A stretch of DNA of 64,000 bases from Sphingopyxis sp. 113P3 (GCF_001278035.1 NZ_CP009452.1:1831501-1895500), one strand, 5' to 3'; counted from the stretch's first letter, positions 9,757-18,627 are shown. Program-made: numbers and translations. Notes: a model not told the origin generated them from the letters alone.

Positions 9757-9806
9757 TGAGGTGGTGCCGGTTTTCCGGACAGGGTGTTAAGCTATTCCCG
9801 ACCTGA
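9555..9806 (+). pseudogene. Truncated IS66 OrfA (TnpA-like), fused into the IS3 left end
   Basis: The 83-residue frame starts as an IS66 OrfA (Trp-Ser-Glu-Ala-Glu-Lys stretch, then a homeodomain-like helix-turn-helix ending in TWRHQFRKSGL). From about 9757 it continues with residues read from the IS3 inverted repeat. The protein lacks the rest of the normal OrfA, about half its usual length. It is a dead fragment. Confidence 0.7.
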
Positions 9807-9821
9807 AGGAATGGTACGGGA

Positions 9822-10124
9822 ATGAAGACGACGAGGAAGCGCTACAGCGCGGATTTCAAGGCGAAGGTGGCACTGGAAGCGATCCGGGGCGATCTGACGC
9901 TGGCGGAGCTGGCCGCAAAGCATGGCGTTCACCACACGATGATTGCGTCGTGGAAGCGGCAGGCCATCGCGGGGATGACGGGCACATTTTCCGGTGCAGG
10001 TGAAGCGGCCAGGGCAGCGAGCGAGGCCGAGGTAGACAAGCTGCATGCGAAGATCGGGCAGTTGCTGGTCGAGCGGGATTTATATGAGGGCCGTTTTGTC
10101 AAGGAGGGCGCAATTCGTCGGTAG
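9822..10124 (+). pseudogene. IS3 OrfA, 3' end replaced by the inserted IS110-type element
   Basis: The first about 86 residues are a typical IS3 OrfA: RKRYSADFKAKVALEAIRG, the helix-turn-helix ELAAKHGVHHTMIASWKRQA, and the leucine-zipper-like tail ending LHAKIGQLLVERD. After about 10080 the frame runs into the inserted element and ends in unrelated residues. The missing orfA tail (reading LAKAS) is found at about 11575-11595, directly before orfB. OrfA would normally bind the IS ends and feed the OrfAB frameshift fusion, which is now impossible. Confidence 0.85.
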
Positions 10125-10380
10125 CCGTCCCGTTGGGACTGCTTTGCGCATGAGATAGAATTCTGCGGGGTCGATCATCATCGTGCAGCCGTGCGCCTGG
10201 CGCATCAACTTATATCCGGCAGCTCCGTGACGGCTTGCCACAATCCTGCATGCACAGCACAGACGATCGAGGGGACGGCTTCATACTTTTTACCGGTGCC
10301 TTCCGCACCAATCGCGCTCTCGAATTCCGTCACCCCGCTTTCAGACCCTGGCCAGGGTCTGAAACTGTTCAGTTCCGCCG
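10092..10380 (-). ncRNA. Candidate guide (bridge/seek) RNA region of the IS110-type element
   Basis: About 290 bp of non-coding DNA lie between the transposase stop and the element edge. Known IS110-family elements encode a structured guide RNA in such a non-coding end, and in IS1111-like members it lies downstream of the transposase, as here. A perfect 26-bp palindrome spans 10339-10364 (arms around TCAGACCCTGG), only 17 bp past the transposase stop. It could be an RNA hairpin or processing/termination site. No guide loops were identified by eye. Confidence 0.35.
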
Positions 10381-11514
10381 TCAGGCGAAGGCTTTGGCGT
10401 CCAGTTCGACGCCCTCCGGCACGGTGCCAGTCTCCACGTATCGCCAGAGGGTGATGGCCAACTTTCGTGCCATGGCCACCAGCATAATGCGCCGGATTCT
10501 TGGCGACTGCGCCTTCGTTCGCGCTTTATACCACCTTGACAGCGGACTTTCCGGATGTCGGCTCTGCCAAATCCATGCGATCTCGATAAGGATGCGCCTC
10601 GCCCAGCTGTTGCCGGCTTTGGAAATACCTTGGCATCGCGTCGATGAGCCACTGTCGAACGCACTTGGCGTCAACCCGAGATATGATCCCAGATGTGATC
10701 GGCTATTGAACGACCTAGCAAAAATTTCCCGCGCCATGACCGCGGCTGTCGTGCCGCCAATCCCTGGTATCAACATCAGCATCTGGCGCTTCTTTTCGAC
10801 GCTCGGGTCTTGCGCGTCCGCCAAATCTCGCTCTTTCTCGACGGATCGGATTTGATCTTCAACGACGGCGAGGCGGGCGTACTCACGCTCCAGTTCCCGC
10901 CGCAGGCGATCGGGCAAAGAATGGCCTTCGGCGGTAACAAGAGCCGCGAAGTCGATGCGGGTGAGGCGAAGCTTCGGTTCGATGCCCCGTATTCCTTGGC
11001 CGAAAAGCAGTCCTTTGATTCGATTGATATGGCCCGTTCGTTCGCGCACCAGGCGCTGACGTTCGCGGTGAGAGCGGCGAGCATCTTCTTCCTCTATGGT
11101 TGGTACTCGTACGACCGCACAAACGTGATGGTCTCCTCGGTCAATCGCAATCACTGCCCTGAGCAGCATCAACGCGTCGATCCGATCCGTCTTCACGCGC
11201 CGGGCTCGGCGGTTCACCTGAAGGCTCGCTGGATCCAGCACTCGACATTCAATACCCGCGCCGCCCAACCGCCGCGCGAGCCAAAAGCCATCGTACCCTG
11301 CCTCATAGCAGACCACGATCCTGACTACAGCGCCGGCCGCTGCGCGCAATCGCGCGACCAAGGCTTCAAAGTCGCCGCCCGCCAAGCGATAAATGCTCGG
11401 CTTCGTGCGATCTGGGTGCGCGACAGATAGGACCCAGCTCTTCTTGCTGAGCTCAATCGCCGCGTAGAGTGTTTGCTGCCGTTCGCTTTGTTCCTTCCCA
11501 ATTGTCATAGCCAA
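10381..11514 (-). CDS. IS110-family transposase (DEDD RuvC-like plus Tnp20 domain)
   Basis: This 377-residue protein appears intact. The N-terminal RuvC-like domain shows YAAIELSKKSW (Glu where many family members have the first Asp), CYEAGYDGF with the conserved Glu, and KTDRIDA with the two later Asp residues. The C-terminal Tnp20 domain has IPGIGGTTAAVMAREI, FNSRSHLGSYLGLTPSAF and ISKAGNSWARR with the expected serine region. These transposases cut and join DNA under guide-RNA direction. The gene lies antisense to the IS3 it occupies. The Asp-to-Glu change occurs in some relatives as far as I recall, so inactivity should not be assumed. Confidence 0.92.
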   Translation of the reverse strand: MAMTIGKEQSERQQTLYAAIELSKKSWVLSVAHPDRTKPSIYRLAGGDFEALVARLRAAAGAVVRIVVCYEAGYDGFWLARRLGGAGIECRVLDPASLQVNRRARRVKTDRIDALMLLRAVIAIDRGDHHVCAVVRVPTIEEEDARRSHRERQRLVRERTGHINRIKGLLFGQGIRGIEPKLRLTRIDFAALVTAEGHSLPDRLRRELEREYARLAVVEDQIRSVEKERDLADAQDPSVEKKRQMLMLIPGIGGTTAAVMAREIFARSFNSRSHLGSYLGLTPSAFDSGSSTRCQGISKAGNSWARRILIEIAWIWQSRHPESPLSRWYKARTKAQSPRIRRIMLVAMARKLAITLWRYVETGTVPEGVELDAKAFA

Positions 11515-11596
11515 TCTCCTCGATGACGACAGCGACAGGATACCGGCTGGTCCAACGCTGCCCTCATAGGATCTTTTTAGCGAAAGCCTCCGGTCG

Positions 11597-12487
11597 ATGA
11601 GCGTGGCATGGAGGCGATCGATGATCGAGCCTGCTCACCATCGCCTGTCGATTGCGGCGCAATGCCGGCTGCTGTCGATCAGCCGGTCGAGCTACTATTA
11701 CGCGCCAGTGCCGGAGACCGAGGAGACGTTGGCGCTGATGCGGGTGATCGACGCGGCGTTCCTCGACATGCCGTGGTACGGCAGCCGGCAGATGGTCCGG
11801 CATCTGCGCCGCAATGGTCATGACGTTGGGCGACGACGGGTGCGGCGGCTGATGGCGAAGATGGGTCTGTCGCCGATCTACCAGCGGCCGCGTACGAGCG
11901 ATCGGCATCCGCAGCATCGGGTCTATCCTTATCTGCTGCGCAAGCTGGCGATCGAGCGGCCGAACCACGTCTGGTGCGCCGACGTGACATACATCCCGAT
12001 GCGGCGAGGCTTCCTCTACCTGGTGGCGATCATGGACTGGGCAACCAGGAAGGTGCTGGCCTGGCGCCTGTCGAACACCATGGACGCAAGCTTCTGCGTC
12101 GCGGCATTGGAGGAAGCGCTGACGCGCTTCGGCAAACCCGAGATCTTCAATACTGATCAGGGCAGCCAGTTTACCAGCTTCGCCTTCACCAGCGTGTTGC
12201 GCGAGGCCGAGGTCCGCATCAGCATGGATGGTCGGGGCCGGTGGATGGACAATGTCTTCATCGAGCGCCTCTGGCGATCGCTGAAATACGAATGCGTGTA
12301 TCTGCACGCCTTCGAGACCGGCTCCGAGTTGCGGGCTGGTCTTGGCCGGTGGATCACCTATTACAACACCCAGCGTCCACACTCGGGCCTTGCCGGGAGA
12401 ACCCCGGCAGAGGCCTATCGGCGGATAGGGCAATCAGATCATGGGGGGCATGCCCCCCATGATCTGATGATCAAACAGGCGGCATGA
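11597..12487 (+). CDS. IS3-family transposase OrfB (DDE integrase core)
   Basis: This 296-residue protein shows the retroviral-integrase-like core: first Asp in CADVTYIPM, second Asp in FNTDQGSQFTS and Glu in NVFIERLWRSLKYE. The HTH_21-like region precedes it (WYGSRQMVRHL). The end NTQRPHSGLAGRTPAEAY is typical. In an intact IS3 it is made mainly as an OrfAB fusion by frameshifting. Here its upstream partner has been cut off by the IS110-type insertion about 15 bp away, so expression is doubtful although the frame is intact. Confidence 0.93.
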   Translation: MSVAWRRSMIEPAHHRLSIAAQCRLLSISRSSYYYAPVPETEETLALMRVIDAAFLDMPWYGSRQMVRHLRRNGHDVGRRRVRRLMAKMGLSPIYQRPRTSDRHPQHRVYPYLLRKLAIERPNHVWCADVTYIPMRRGFLYLVAIMDWATRKVLAWRLSNTMDASFCVAALEEALTRFGKPEIFNTDQGSQFTSFAFTSVLREAEVRISMDGRGRWMDNVFIERLWRSLKYECVYLHAFETGSELRAGLGRWITYYNTQRPHSGLAGRTPAEAYRRIGQSDHGGHAPHDLMIKQAA

Positions 12488-12690
12488 ACGACAACCGGGA
12501 TTAGCTTAACTTAGCCGCAAACCTGTCCAAATAGGCGGGACCACCTCAAAGGGGCTCACCATTTTTTTCTGGGCAGCTGGAAATGGAATTGCTGTAACGA
12601 TCCGCATTCAAATGCAGCTGGTATCGCGTTCAATTGCATTTTCGTCGCCTGCTATCCGCTTTTGAGAACGAGATGTAGCGTGGCGCCATC

Positions 12691-14037
12691 CTAGGCAATG
12701 GCGCTTATGGTAGCTTTTGTTCGCGGCCACTGAAGGCGGAAATGGTCAGCGACCAGGTCCGGTAAAGTGCTCAGTAGGACACGCCTTCCATTAGCACTGT
12801 CCGCCGTTTCGGCAGTGTCTATCAGATATCCGATGCCGTCGTGCTCGCCGTTCTTGATCGCGACGAAATTCACCATGCGGCGAAGGTCTGGGAAATGTTC
12901 GTTCCCGACCGCAAAACCAAAGCCGATTGGTATGTCCTTGGGATAGGTGAGCATCACGAACAGGCTGTCGCCCCGATTATCGACATCGAACAGTCGGAGG
13001 CCGTCATCACCCACCGCCATCTCAAGTCGCCTCTGGATCACTACGGCATTATCAGCCGACCCCGCTTCGACCAGAAAATCGCGCGACATGCGGGGTTGAA
13101 CGGTGAAATTTTCACATCCGATGCGGGAAAGAAACTTCCCGTGGTCCGCAAGGCGCCAGTAATAACATTCTTCGGGATAAGGATTCTGATGTAGTCCCGT
13201 CGCAATGACCAACCGATAATCGGGGAGAGCTTTCAGTATCTGCGCTACAAATCGGTCGTACTGGCTATAGACCGCAAGAAGGGGATCGTCTTGGGGTGAC
13301 AGCAACCAATCGGGGTTGCGGTGCGGTCCTTCATAAACCTCCGCATTGAACATGTAGTGGTGCTGAATATGAGCACCACCGTTCAAGAATAGCGTCACAT
13401 AGTCAGGCCGCGTGGCCTTCGTTTCGGAAAGCGTGATCGCGGTCAGCAATTCATCCAGAACGAGCGCCAGCGCCCACTTTCTCCCCCGCAAGGCATTAAG
13501 AGCATAGCTTGCGAGACGCGCTTGAACGCGCGGGCCGCAATAACGTGCGACAGCGAGAATTAGCGAAAATACGGTGCCGGCACCGAGCTTTGCACCGGCA
13601 TTTTCATTGACTGCTTCACCTGCGGCAGACGCCACGCGCTCGAGTAACCAGCTCCCGGTCACCTCTGTTTCGGTCCATGGGTCGGGGATAAAGAAGGCCG
13701 CCTCGCGTGTCTTGTTGCTTGCATTCATGGGGCTGACAGCTGCAACGCGCAAACCCTCGCCTTCGAGCCACTCCCAAACCTGATTTAAATCGCGATTTAC
13801 GATGTCACCCAGCCGGAAAACCCCATGCTCCTCAAATGGCAGGCCCGTGTGCGCGGTAACCCACTGGATCCATGGTTCCAGGTGTTCATATCGGGATTCC
13901 GATACGGTCTCGGTAATGCCATGGCTGCTTATCAGCTTGTTCAGGGTCGGCAGCTTTCCACGCTCGCAATAGCGTCGAATAAAGTCGAAGTTGATCTCGT
14001 TGAGTTCTAATTGGAAAAATTTGGGTTGCGTGGCCAT
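12691..14037 (-). CDS. Alkaline-phosphatase-superfamily protein of the polysaccharide locus
   Basis: The 448-residue protein starts MATQPKFFQLELNEINFDFI and contains EPWIQWVTAHTG and an FLNGGAHIQHHYMFN segment. This pattern is typical of uncharacterised sulfatase/type I phosphodiesterase-like proteins found in O-antigen and capsule clusters. Conserved metal-binding Asp/His positions are suggested (GGAHIQHHY, RLADHGKF), but I cannot assign all ligands. A possible role is phosphate or phospho-substituent chemistry on the polysaccharide. It is divergent from the next glycosyltransferase gene, and a GCGCCAT/ATGGCGC hairpin spans its stop codon and may end transcription. Confidence 0.6.
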   Translation of the reverse strand: MATQPKFFQLELNEINFDFIRRYCERGKLPTLNKLISSHGITETVSESRYEHLEPWIQWVTAHTGLPFEEHGVFRLGDIVNRDLNQVWEWLEGEGLRVAAVSPMNASNKTREAAFFIPDPWTETEVTGSWLLERVASAAGEAVNENAGAKLGAGTVFSLILAVARYCGPRVQARLASYALNALRGRKWALALVLDELLTAITLSETKATRPDYVTLFLNGGAHIQHHYMFNAEVYEGPHRNPDWLLSPQDDPLLAVYSQYDRFVAQILKALPDYRLVIATGLHQNPYPEECYYWRLADHGKFLSRIGCENFTVQPRMSRDFLVEAGSADNAVVIQRRLEMAVGDDGLRLFDVDNRGDSLFVMLTYPKDIPIGFGFAVGNEHFPDLRRMVNFVAIKNGEHDGIGYLIDTAETADSANGRRVLLSTLPDLVADHFRLQWPRTKATISAIA

Positions 14038-14201
14038 GGCTTAACGATGCGATATTTGTTTTGCGAAAGCAATCTGCAATGAGGTGACGTGGCAGTCTCG
14101 TGCGACTGTTCGATAGCTGCCTGGCATGGCCTGCCGTTGAAATCGGCCCTTGACCCCGGTACGGCGCATCGCTTCCCCTGCAATCACTTCGGATATTAGG
14201 C

Positions 14202-15404
14202 GTGTCACAGCATATCGATGATCCCGGCAACACTCCGATTGCTGTGCTATCCAGCTACGCAGAATCGCTCTACAATTTTCGGGGCGACCTGATCCGGTCA
14301 TTGGTTGAGCGCGGTCATCCTGTATACGCGCTGGCCCCTGATTTTGATTCGGTCAAGAAGGGCCGGGTAGAGGCGCTAGGCGCCACGCCCGTTGATATCC
14401 CTCTTGAGCGCAACGGGCTGAACATACTGCGCGATTTGAGAACGATTTGGTCCCTCTACCGTTTCTTTCGCACGCACCGGCCGCGTATCTTCTTTGGCTA
14501 TTTCATGAAGCCGGTGATCTACGGGACGATCGCGGCTTGGCTGGCGCGAGTGCCCCGTCGCGTCGCGATGGTGGCAGGTTTGGGATTTGTCTTTATCAAT
14601 GCCGAGCAGCACCCCTCCCTCAAAGCGCGATTGCTCCGCTGCGCGGTGAAAGCTTTATATGCGGTGGCGTTTCGCTGCGCCGACAAAGTGATCTTTCAAA
14701 ATCGCGATGATCTTTCGCTCATGCTCGATGGCGGGGTGGTGCCGCCTGAGCGGGTGGCGCTCGTGCACGGCAGCGGAGTAAATCTAAATCACTTTCGCCC
14801 CGCTCTTCCTCGACGAGGCGGGCGGCCTGTCACGTTTGTTTGGACGGGGCGATTGCTGCGTGAGAAAGGGGTGCTCGAATTGGTCGAAGCCACACGTGCC
14901 CTTCGCGACGACGGGTTGGACCTGAATGTGATCCTGGTCGGCGGCATCGATGGTAATCCCGGATCACTTCAGGAATTCGAAGTGCGACAGTGGCATGACG
15001 AAGGGATCGTGCACTGGGTCGACAAGGTGGACGATGTCCGCCCCTATTTGCAGGGTGCGGACGTTTTCGTTCTGCCATCTTACCGCGAAGGCCTGCCGCG
15101 CAGTACGCAAGAAGCGATGGCGACAGGTCTCGCGGTTATCACCACGGATGTTCCCGGCTGCCGCGAAACGGTAATTGATGGCTTGAATGGCATGCTGGTC
15201 CCTGTCCGGTCGGCTGTCGCGCTCGCGGCGGCGATGCGCCGATATCTGAACGAGCCTTCCCTCGCTGCTCAGCATGGAGAGGCTAGTCTTGACCGGGTTC
15301 GGTCAAAATTTGATGTGGAAGTTATCAACCAGGCGATGCGGAACATATTAGTTGGTTCAGAAGTTGTAGCGCCGCGGAATGACGAGCGCTCCCTGGATGT
15401 CTAA
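14202..15404 (+). CDS. Glycosyltransferase family 4 (GT-B)
   Basis: This 400-residue enzyme starts at GTG14202. The N-terminal Glyco_trans_4-like half contains RGDLIRSLVERGHPVYALAP and FGYFMKPVIYGTIAA. The C-terminal glycosyl-transferase-1 half contains VWTGRLLREKG and the EX7E-like region PSYREGLPRSTQEAMATG with DVPGCRETV. The style resembles PglA-type enzymes that extend undecaprenyl-linked amino sugars. It is transcribed toward the initiating sugar transferase gene. Sugar specificity is not readable. Confidence 0.92.
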   Translation: MSQHIDDPGNTPIAVLSSYAESLYNFRGDLIRSLVERGHPVYALAPDFDSVKKGRVEALGATPVDIPLERNGLNILRDLRTIWSLYRFFRTHRPRIFFGYFMKPVIYGTIAAWLARVPRRVAMVAGLGFVFINAEQHPSLKARLLRCAVKALYAVAFRCADKVIFQNRDDLSLMLDGGVVPPERVALVHGSGVNLNHFRPALPRRGGRPVTFVWTGRLLREKGVLELVEATRALRDDGLDLNVILVGGIDGNPGSLQEFEVRQWHDEGIVHWVDKVDDVRPYLQGADVFVLPSYREGLPRSTQEAMATGLAVITTDVPGCRETVIDGLNGMLVPVRSAVALAAAMRRYLNEPSLAAQHGEASLDRVRSKFDVEVINQAMRNILVGSEVVAPRNDERSLDV

Positions 15405-15549
15405 GTTGGAGTGTCTGGATAGGACATTCATAGTATATCTGGCGCCGCGGACGGGCTGCGGTAGGACGAGCTGAGAAAGGGGCGGATTGCGCCCAGAGTA
15501 CAACAACTTGGGATTGCCTTTGGAGCACGAAAAACCTAGGCGAAAAGGC

Positions 15550-16233
15550 GTGTATGTGAACAAGATAGATCGCTCGCGGTCGACAATCCGCTCGCTGTCG
15601 GCCGTGGCTCGATCGGCTCGCTTCCAGCTTGCTGTGTGTCTGCTGGCAGGGTTGATGCTTCCGCTTGGGTTTCGGGCGCTCTTTGCGGAGCCCCTCCCAA
15701 TCTCTGGTAATGCGGCGGCGCTGAATTCCCTGTCTGCGGCCGCGTTGGCGATCATCATCGGCGTGTTGGCCATTCGGAAATTCAGCGAATTTCCGGGTGT
15801 CATTGGCGCCAGTTACATTTTTCCTACCTTTGCTGCGACATTTGGCATTGCTGTAGCCATCATCCTCGTCACTCGCGCGCCTTACAGCGGTGTCCTGCTA
15901 TCGCTTTCCTTTGCTATCGTCCTCGCGGCACGCTTCGCTATTGGGGCGCTTGAACACCGCGAAGGCGGAAGCAGTTACTATCTGGTTCCGGGGGGAGAGG
16001 TCGACCGGCTTCTCCGGGACCTTGATGGCGCACCTGTCATACTCGAAGACCCGGTCTTGCCGGCGGACAGGCATGCTGCGATCATTGCGGATCTCCACCA
16101 CGACCATTCGCCCGAATGGGAGCGCACATTTGCACGGGCGGCCCTAAATGGCATCGGCGTCTACCATTACAAACAAGTCTGGGAGGCCCAAACGGGGAAA
16201 GTTCGTATCGAACACCTGTCAGAAAACAGCCTA
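15550..16233 (+). pseudogene. Initiating sugar transferase (WcaJ/PssY-like), N-terminal half, broken by an IS5-type element
   Basis: About 228 residues with several membrane segments (LAVCLLAGLMLPLGF, AAALAIIIGVLAI) followed by a nucleotide-binding-like cytoplasmic part ending SENSLG. This is the membrane half of exopolysaccharide polyprenyl glycosylphosphotransferases. The start is uncertain: GTG15550, GTG15556 or TTG15487. The frame runs on into the IS to 16317. Joining the TA at 16232-16233 to the base after the second TA at 17089 gives a continuous frame into the catalytic half, with NSLGSLIPSNSYAKLKW across the seam. So the intact gene was once about 435 residues or longer. Confidence 0.88.
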
Positions 16234-17087
16234 GGGTCGAGACTCAATCACAGCCAGAAGGCGACGGCAGCGGCGAGGCTTACGGCGGATAGGAAGTTGC
16301 GGGCGAGCTTGTCGTAACGAGTAGCGATGCGGCGGAAGTCCTTGAGGCGGCAGAACATGGCCTCGACCCGCCAGCGGTCCTTGTAGCGGCGTTCGTCATA
16401 CTGGATCGGGCGCTTGCGGTTGCGCCGTCCGGGGATCACCGGGATCGTGCCCTGCTCTCGTAAGGCGGCCCTGATGCGGTTCGCGTCGTAGCCACGGTCG
16501 GCGATCACCCGCTTCATGCCGATAGTTTCACCGATCAGTAGGTCTGCGCCTTTCACATCAGATGTGTTGCCGGGCGTCAGGACGAGGCGCAGTGGTCTTC
16601 CGAGAACATCGACAAGCGCGTGGATCTTCGTTGTCCTGCCTCCACGCGAGATGCCAATGGCATTGGCCCGCGCCCCCCTTTTGCGCCACCGGCAGAGCGG
16701 TGAGCCTTGATGTAGCTGCTGTCGATCTGGCCGGTCTCCGCGATCCAGCCTTGCTCGGTCAGCGCCGCCAGGATGCGCGTCCAGATGCCGCGGCGGCTCC
16801 ACCGGTTCCAGCGATTGTAGACCGTCGTCGAAGGGCCGTATTCGGACGGGCAGTCCGCCCAGCGGCCACCACACTTGAGCATGTGGATGATGCCCGAGAT
16901 CACCCTGCGATCATCGACCCGCCGCGCTCCGGGCTGGTTCTTCGGCAGGTGGGGCTCGATCGCCCGCCATGCTTCATCCGACAGCCAGAACAACGAACGC
17001 GACATCTCCAACAGCCTCCTGCTTCAGTGGAGACTCCCTGAATCAATGTACACGCCGATTTTCAAGAGGCTGATTGAGTTTGGACCC
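16234..17087 (-). mobile_element. IS5-family element (IS427-like) inserted in the sugar transferase gene
   Basis: This 854-bp element has inverted repeats GGGTCGAGACTCAATCA (left) and GGGTCCAAACTCAATCA (right, read inward). It is flanked by duplicated TA (16232-16233 and 17088-17089), within the sequence CTAG on both sides. Two overlapping transposase frames are on the minus strand. The clean duplication and the restored host frame indicate simple, recent transposition. Confidence 0.93.
16248..17005 (-). CDS. IS5-family transposase in two overlapping frames (programmed frameshift)
   Basis: Frame 1 (17005 down to 16577) carries FWLSDEAWRAIEPHLPK, VDDRRVISGIIHMLK and the first part of the DDE domain (TGQIDSSYIKAHR). 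Frame 2 (about 16700 down to 16248) carries ISRGGRTTKIHALVD, MKRVIADRGYDA and RYKDRWRVEAMFCRLKD with the last catalytic Glu. A run of A4G6 on the coding strand at about 16673-16684 sits at the join, a typical slippery site. Full length would be about 250 residues. The ATG at 17005 fits MSRSLFWLSDE. Confidence 0.9.
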
Positions 17088-17089
17088 TA

Positions 17090-17713
17090 GGCTCACTTAT
17101 TCCGAGTAATTCTTACGCCAAGCTCAAGTGGCTGACCGACATGGTTCTCAGCATAGCGATTTTACCTTTTTTGATAGTCCCGCTCGCGATCACGGCTTTG
17201 GCGATCCGGATCGATTCTCCGGGTTCTATTTTCTTCCGCCAAGAACGTATCGGCTATCGTGGCCGTCCTTTTCACGTCCTTAAATTTCGCACGATGGCTG
17301 AGAAGAAATCGAGATCGGGCGATGTTGATCTCGTCAACGATGCGATCACGAAAGATGATGACGTTCGAATAACGCGCCTAGGTCGCTTTCTCCGTCAGAC
17401 GCGGATCGATGAATTGCCGCAGATCTATAATATTCTTCGTGGAGACATGAGTTGGATCGGTCCCCGCCCGGAGGCGCGTCCGCTCTCCGAATGGTATGAA
17501 AAGGAAATCCCCTTTTATTCCTACCGTCACATCGTACGGCCGGGCATCACCGGGTGGGCGCAAGTTAATCAAGGGCATGTGGCCGGCATAAGCGAGGTCC
17601 ACGACAAATTGCGCTTTGATTTTTATTACATCAAGAATTTCTCGATGTGGCTCGACCTGGTTATCTTGTTCAAGACTGTCCTCGTCGTAATCAGGGGAAG
17701 CGGGGCGAAGTAA
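17090..17713 (+). pseudogene. Initiating sugar transferase, catalytic C-terminal half (separated by the IS5-type element)
   Basis: About 207 residues form the bacterial sugar-transferase domain: a hydrophobic re-entrant helix (SIAILPFLIVPLAITAL), RQERIGYRGRPFHVLKFRTM, RQTRIDELPQIYNILRGDM, and GPRPEARPL then RPGITGWAQVN. It moves a sugar-phosphate from UDP-sugar to undecaprenyl phosphate, the first step of repeat-unit assembly. An internal ATG at 17141 could allow a shortened protein starting just before the helix. Some relatives retain activity as catalytic domain only, so residual function is possible but unproven. There is no evident promoter. Confidence 0.88.
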
Positions 17714-17868
17714 GGCCAGGCCAAAGCTTTCGGAGCTGCTGGACCCCTTCGATCTTCAAGGGTGCATCGCGTTTCCAATCGGCCTTCGCGGCATGTTCTT
17801 GACTGAAGATTTATGAGGGGTGTGCACGCAGGCGCCCCCAACCGGACCGTTCGCGCGCTACCCTGTGA

Positions 17869-18627
17869 TCACGCCCGGTTGCGACGAACCGAAAGTCCCG
17901 CAACGCCGCCGCCCAGATCGGGCTCAACGTGGACCGAGACGTCAAAAATCTCGAAGGCTCGCTCGGCGATTTCTTCACCCTCGCTGGTTTCGGCGGCGAT
18001 GCGTCCATTCCTCATCCAGACGATCCTGTCGGCAAACTGCGCTGCCAGATTGAGGTCGTGAAGGACGGCCGCAACGCCCTGGCCCGCGCGGCTCCGCGCC
18101 ACCAGCCGTGTCATGACGTCGATCTGGCGGCGCGGATCGAGCGCGGCGGCCGGTTCGTCGAGGAGTAGGAGCGGCGCTTCAGCCGCAAAGACCCGCGCGA
18201 GCGCGACGAGCGCGAGTTCGCCGCCAGAAAGGGTGGCGGTTGAACGGCTGGCGAGGTGCGCGCAGCCGACTTCATCGAGCCAGCGCGCGGCTTCGCCGGC
18301 GCCGCGTGCGACTTCGGCCCCGCCAAAGGCGAAGCGTCCGAGCGCCACCATGTCGGCGACCGAGATCGGCCACGCAACCTCGGCGCGCTGCGGGAGGTAG
18401 GCAAGGCGGCGCGCTCGCTCGATGGGGCTGAGGCGTGCGATTTCGTGCGCGCCGAGTAGGACCGATCCCTTATCCGGCCTGGTCTGGCCTGCGAGGAGGC
18501 GCATCAGGCTGCTCTTTCCCGAACCATTAGGCCCCACGATGACGACGAGTTCGCCCGGCGACAGGCGAAAATCCGCATCCGCGAGCCGGTCGGCGAGCGT
18601 CAGTTCCCGCGCTGTAAGCTCAGTCAT
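17869..18627 (-). CDS. btuD: Cobalamin/heme-type ABC transporter ATPase
   Basis: This 252-residue ABC ATPase has Walker A GPNGSGKSS (about residues 34-42), the signature LSGGE, and Walker B LLLLDEPAAALD with the switch His in AVLHDLNLA. The FecE/BtuD-type layout fits import of cobalamin, heme or ferric siderophores. It is the last gene of the minus-strand operon headed by a cobalamin riboswitch, so vitamin B12 is the best substrate guess. Its start overlaps the end of the permease gene by 8 bp. Confidence 0.88.
   Translation of the reverse strand: MTELTARELTLADRLADADFRLSPGELVVIVGPNGSGKSSLMRLLAGQTRPDKGSVLLGAHEIARLSPIERARRLAYLPQRAEVAWPISVADMVALGRFAFGGAEVARGAGEAARWLDEVGCAHLASRSTATLSGGELALVALARVFAAEAPLLLLDEPAAALDPRRQIDVMTRLVARSRAGQGVAAVLHDLNLAAQFADRIVWMRNGRIAAETSEGEEIAERAFEIFDVSVHVEPDLGGGVAGLSVRRNRA

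Larger units (their letters stand above)
10081..11574 (-). mobile_element. IS110-family element (IS1111-like) nested in the IS3
   Basis: The boundaries come from the break in the IS3 orfA reading frame and from the inverted pair TATGAGGGC (10083-10091) and GCCCTCATA (11560-11568) near each edge. Such subterminal inverted repeats are typical of the IS1111 subgroup, as is a longer non-coding stretch downstream of the transposase (here 10092-10380). The exact edge bases are uncertain by a few nucleotides. The insertion point lies in the T-rich overlap between orfA and orfB of the host IS3. Confidence 0.75.
9757..12548 (+). mobile_element. IS3-family element, interrupted by a nested IS110/IS1111-type element
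   Basis: The left end TGAGGTGGTGCCG at 9757 and the right end, read inward as TGAGGTGGTCCCG, form imperfect inverted repeats ending at 12548. Both continue into TTGGACAGG or CCGGACAGG. Inside are orfA (from 9822) and orfB (to 12487). Removing the nested element (about 10081-11574) leaves about 1.3 kb, a normal IS3 size. No convincing target duplication is seen at the outer ends, so later rearrangement is possible. Confidence 0.85.

Noticed and set aside
10830-11430. A 200-residue plus-strand frame within the IS110-type element
   Set aside because: Antisense shadow of the transposase with no domain.
12549-12690. Continuation of the IS66 remnant on the far side of the IS3
   Set aside because: None of the three frames resembles the rest of IS66 OrfA or OrfB, and the IS3 flanks show no duplication.
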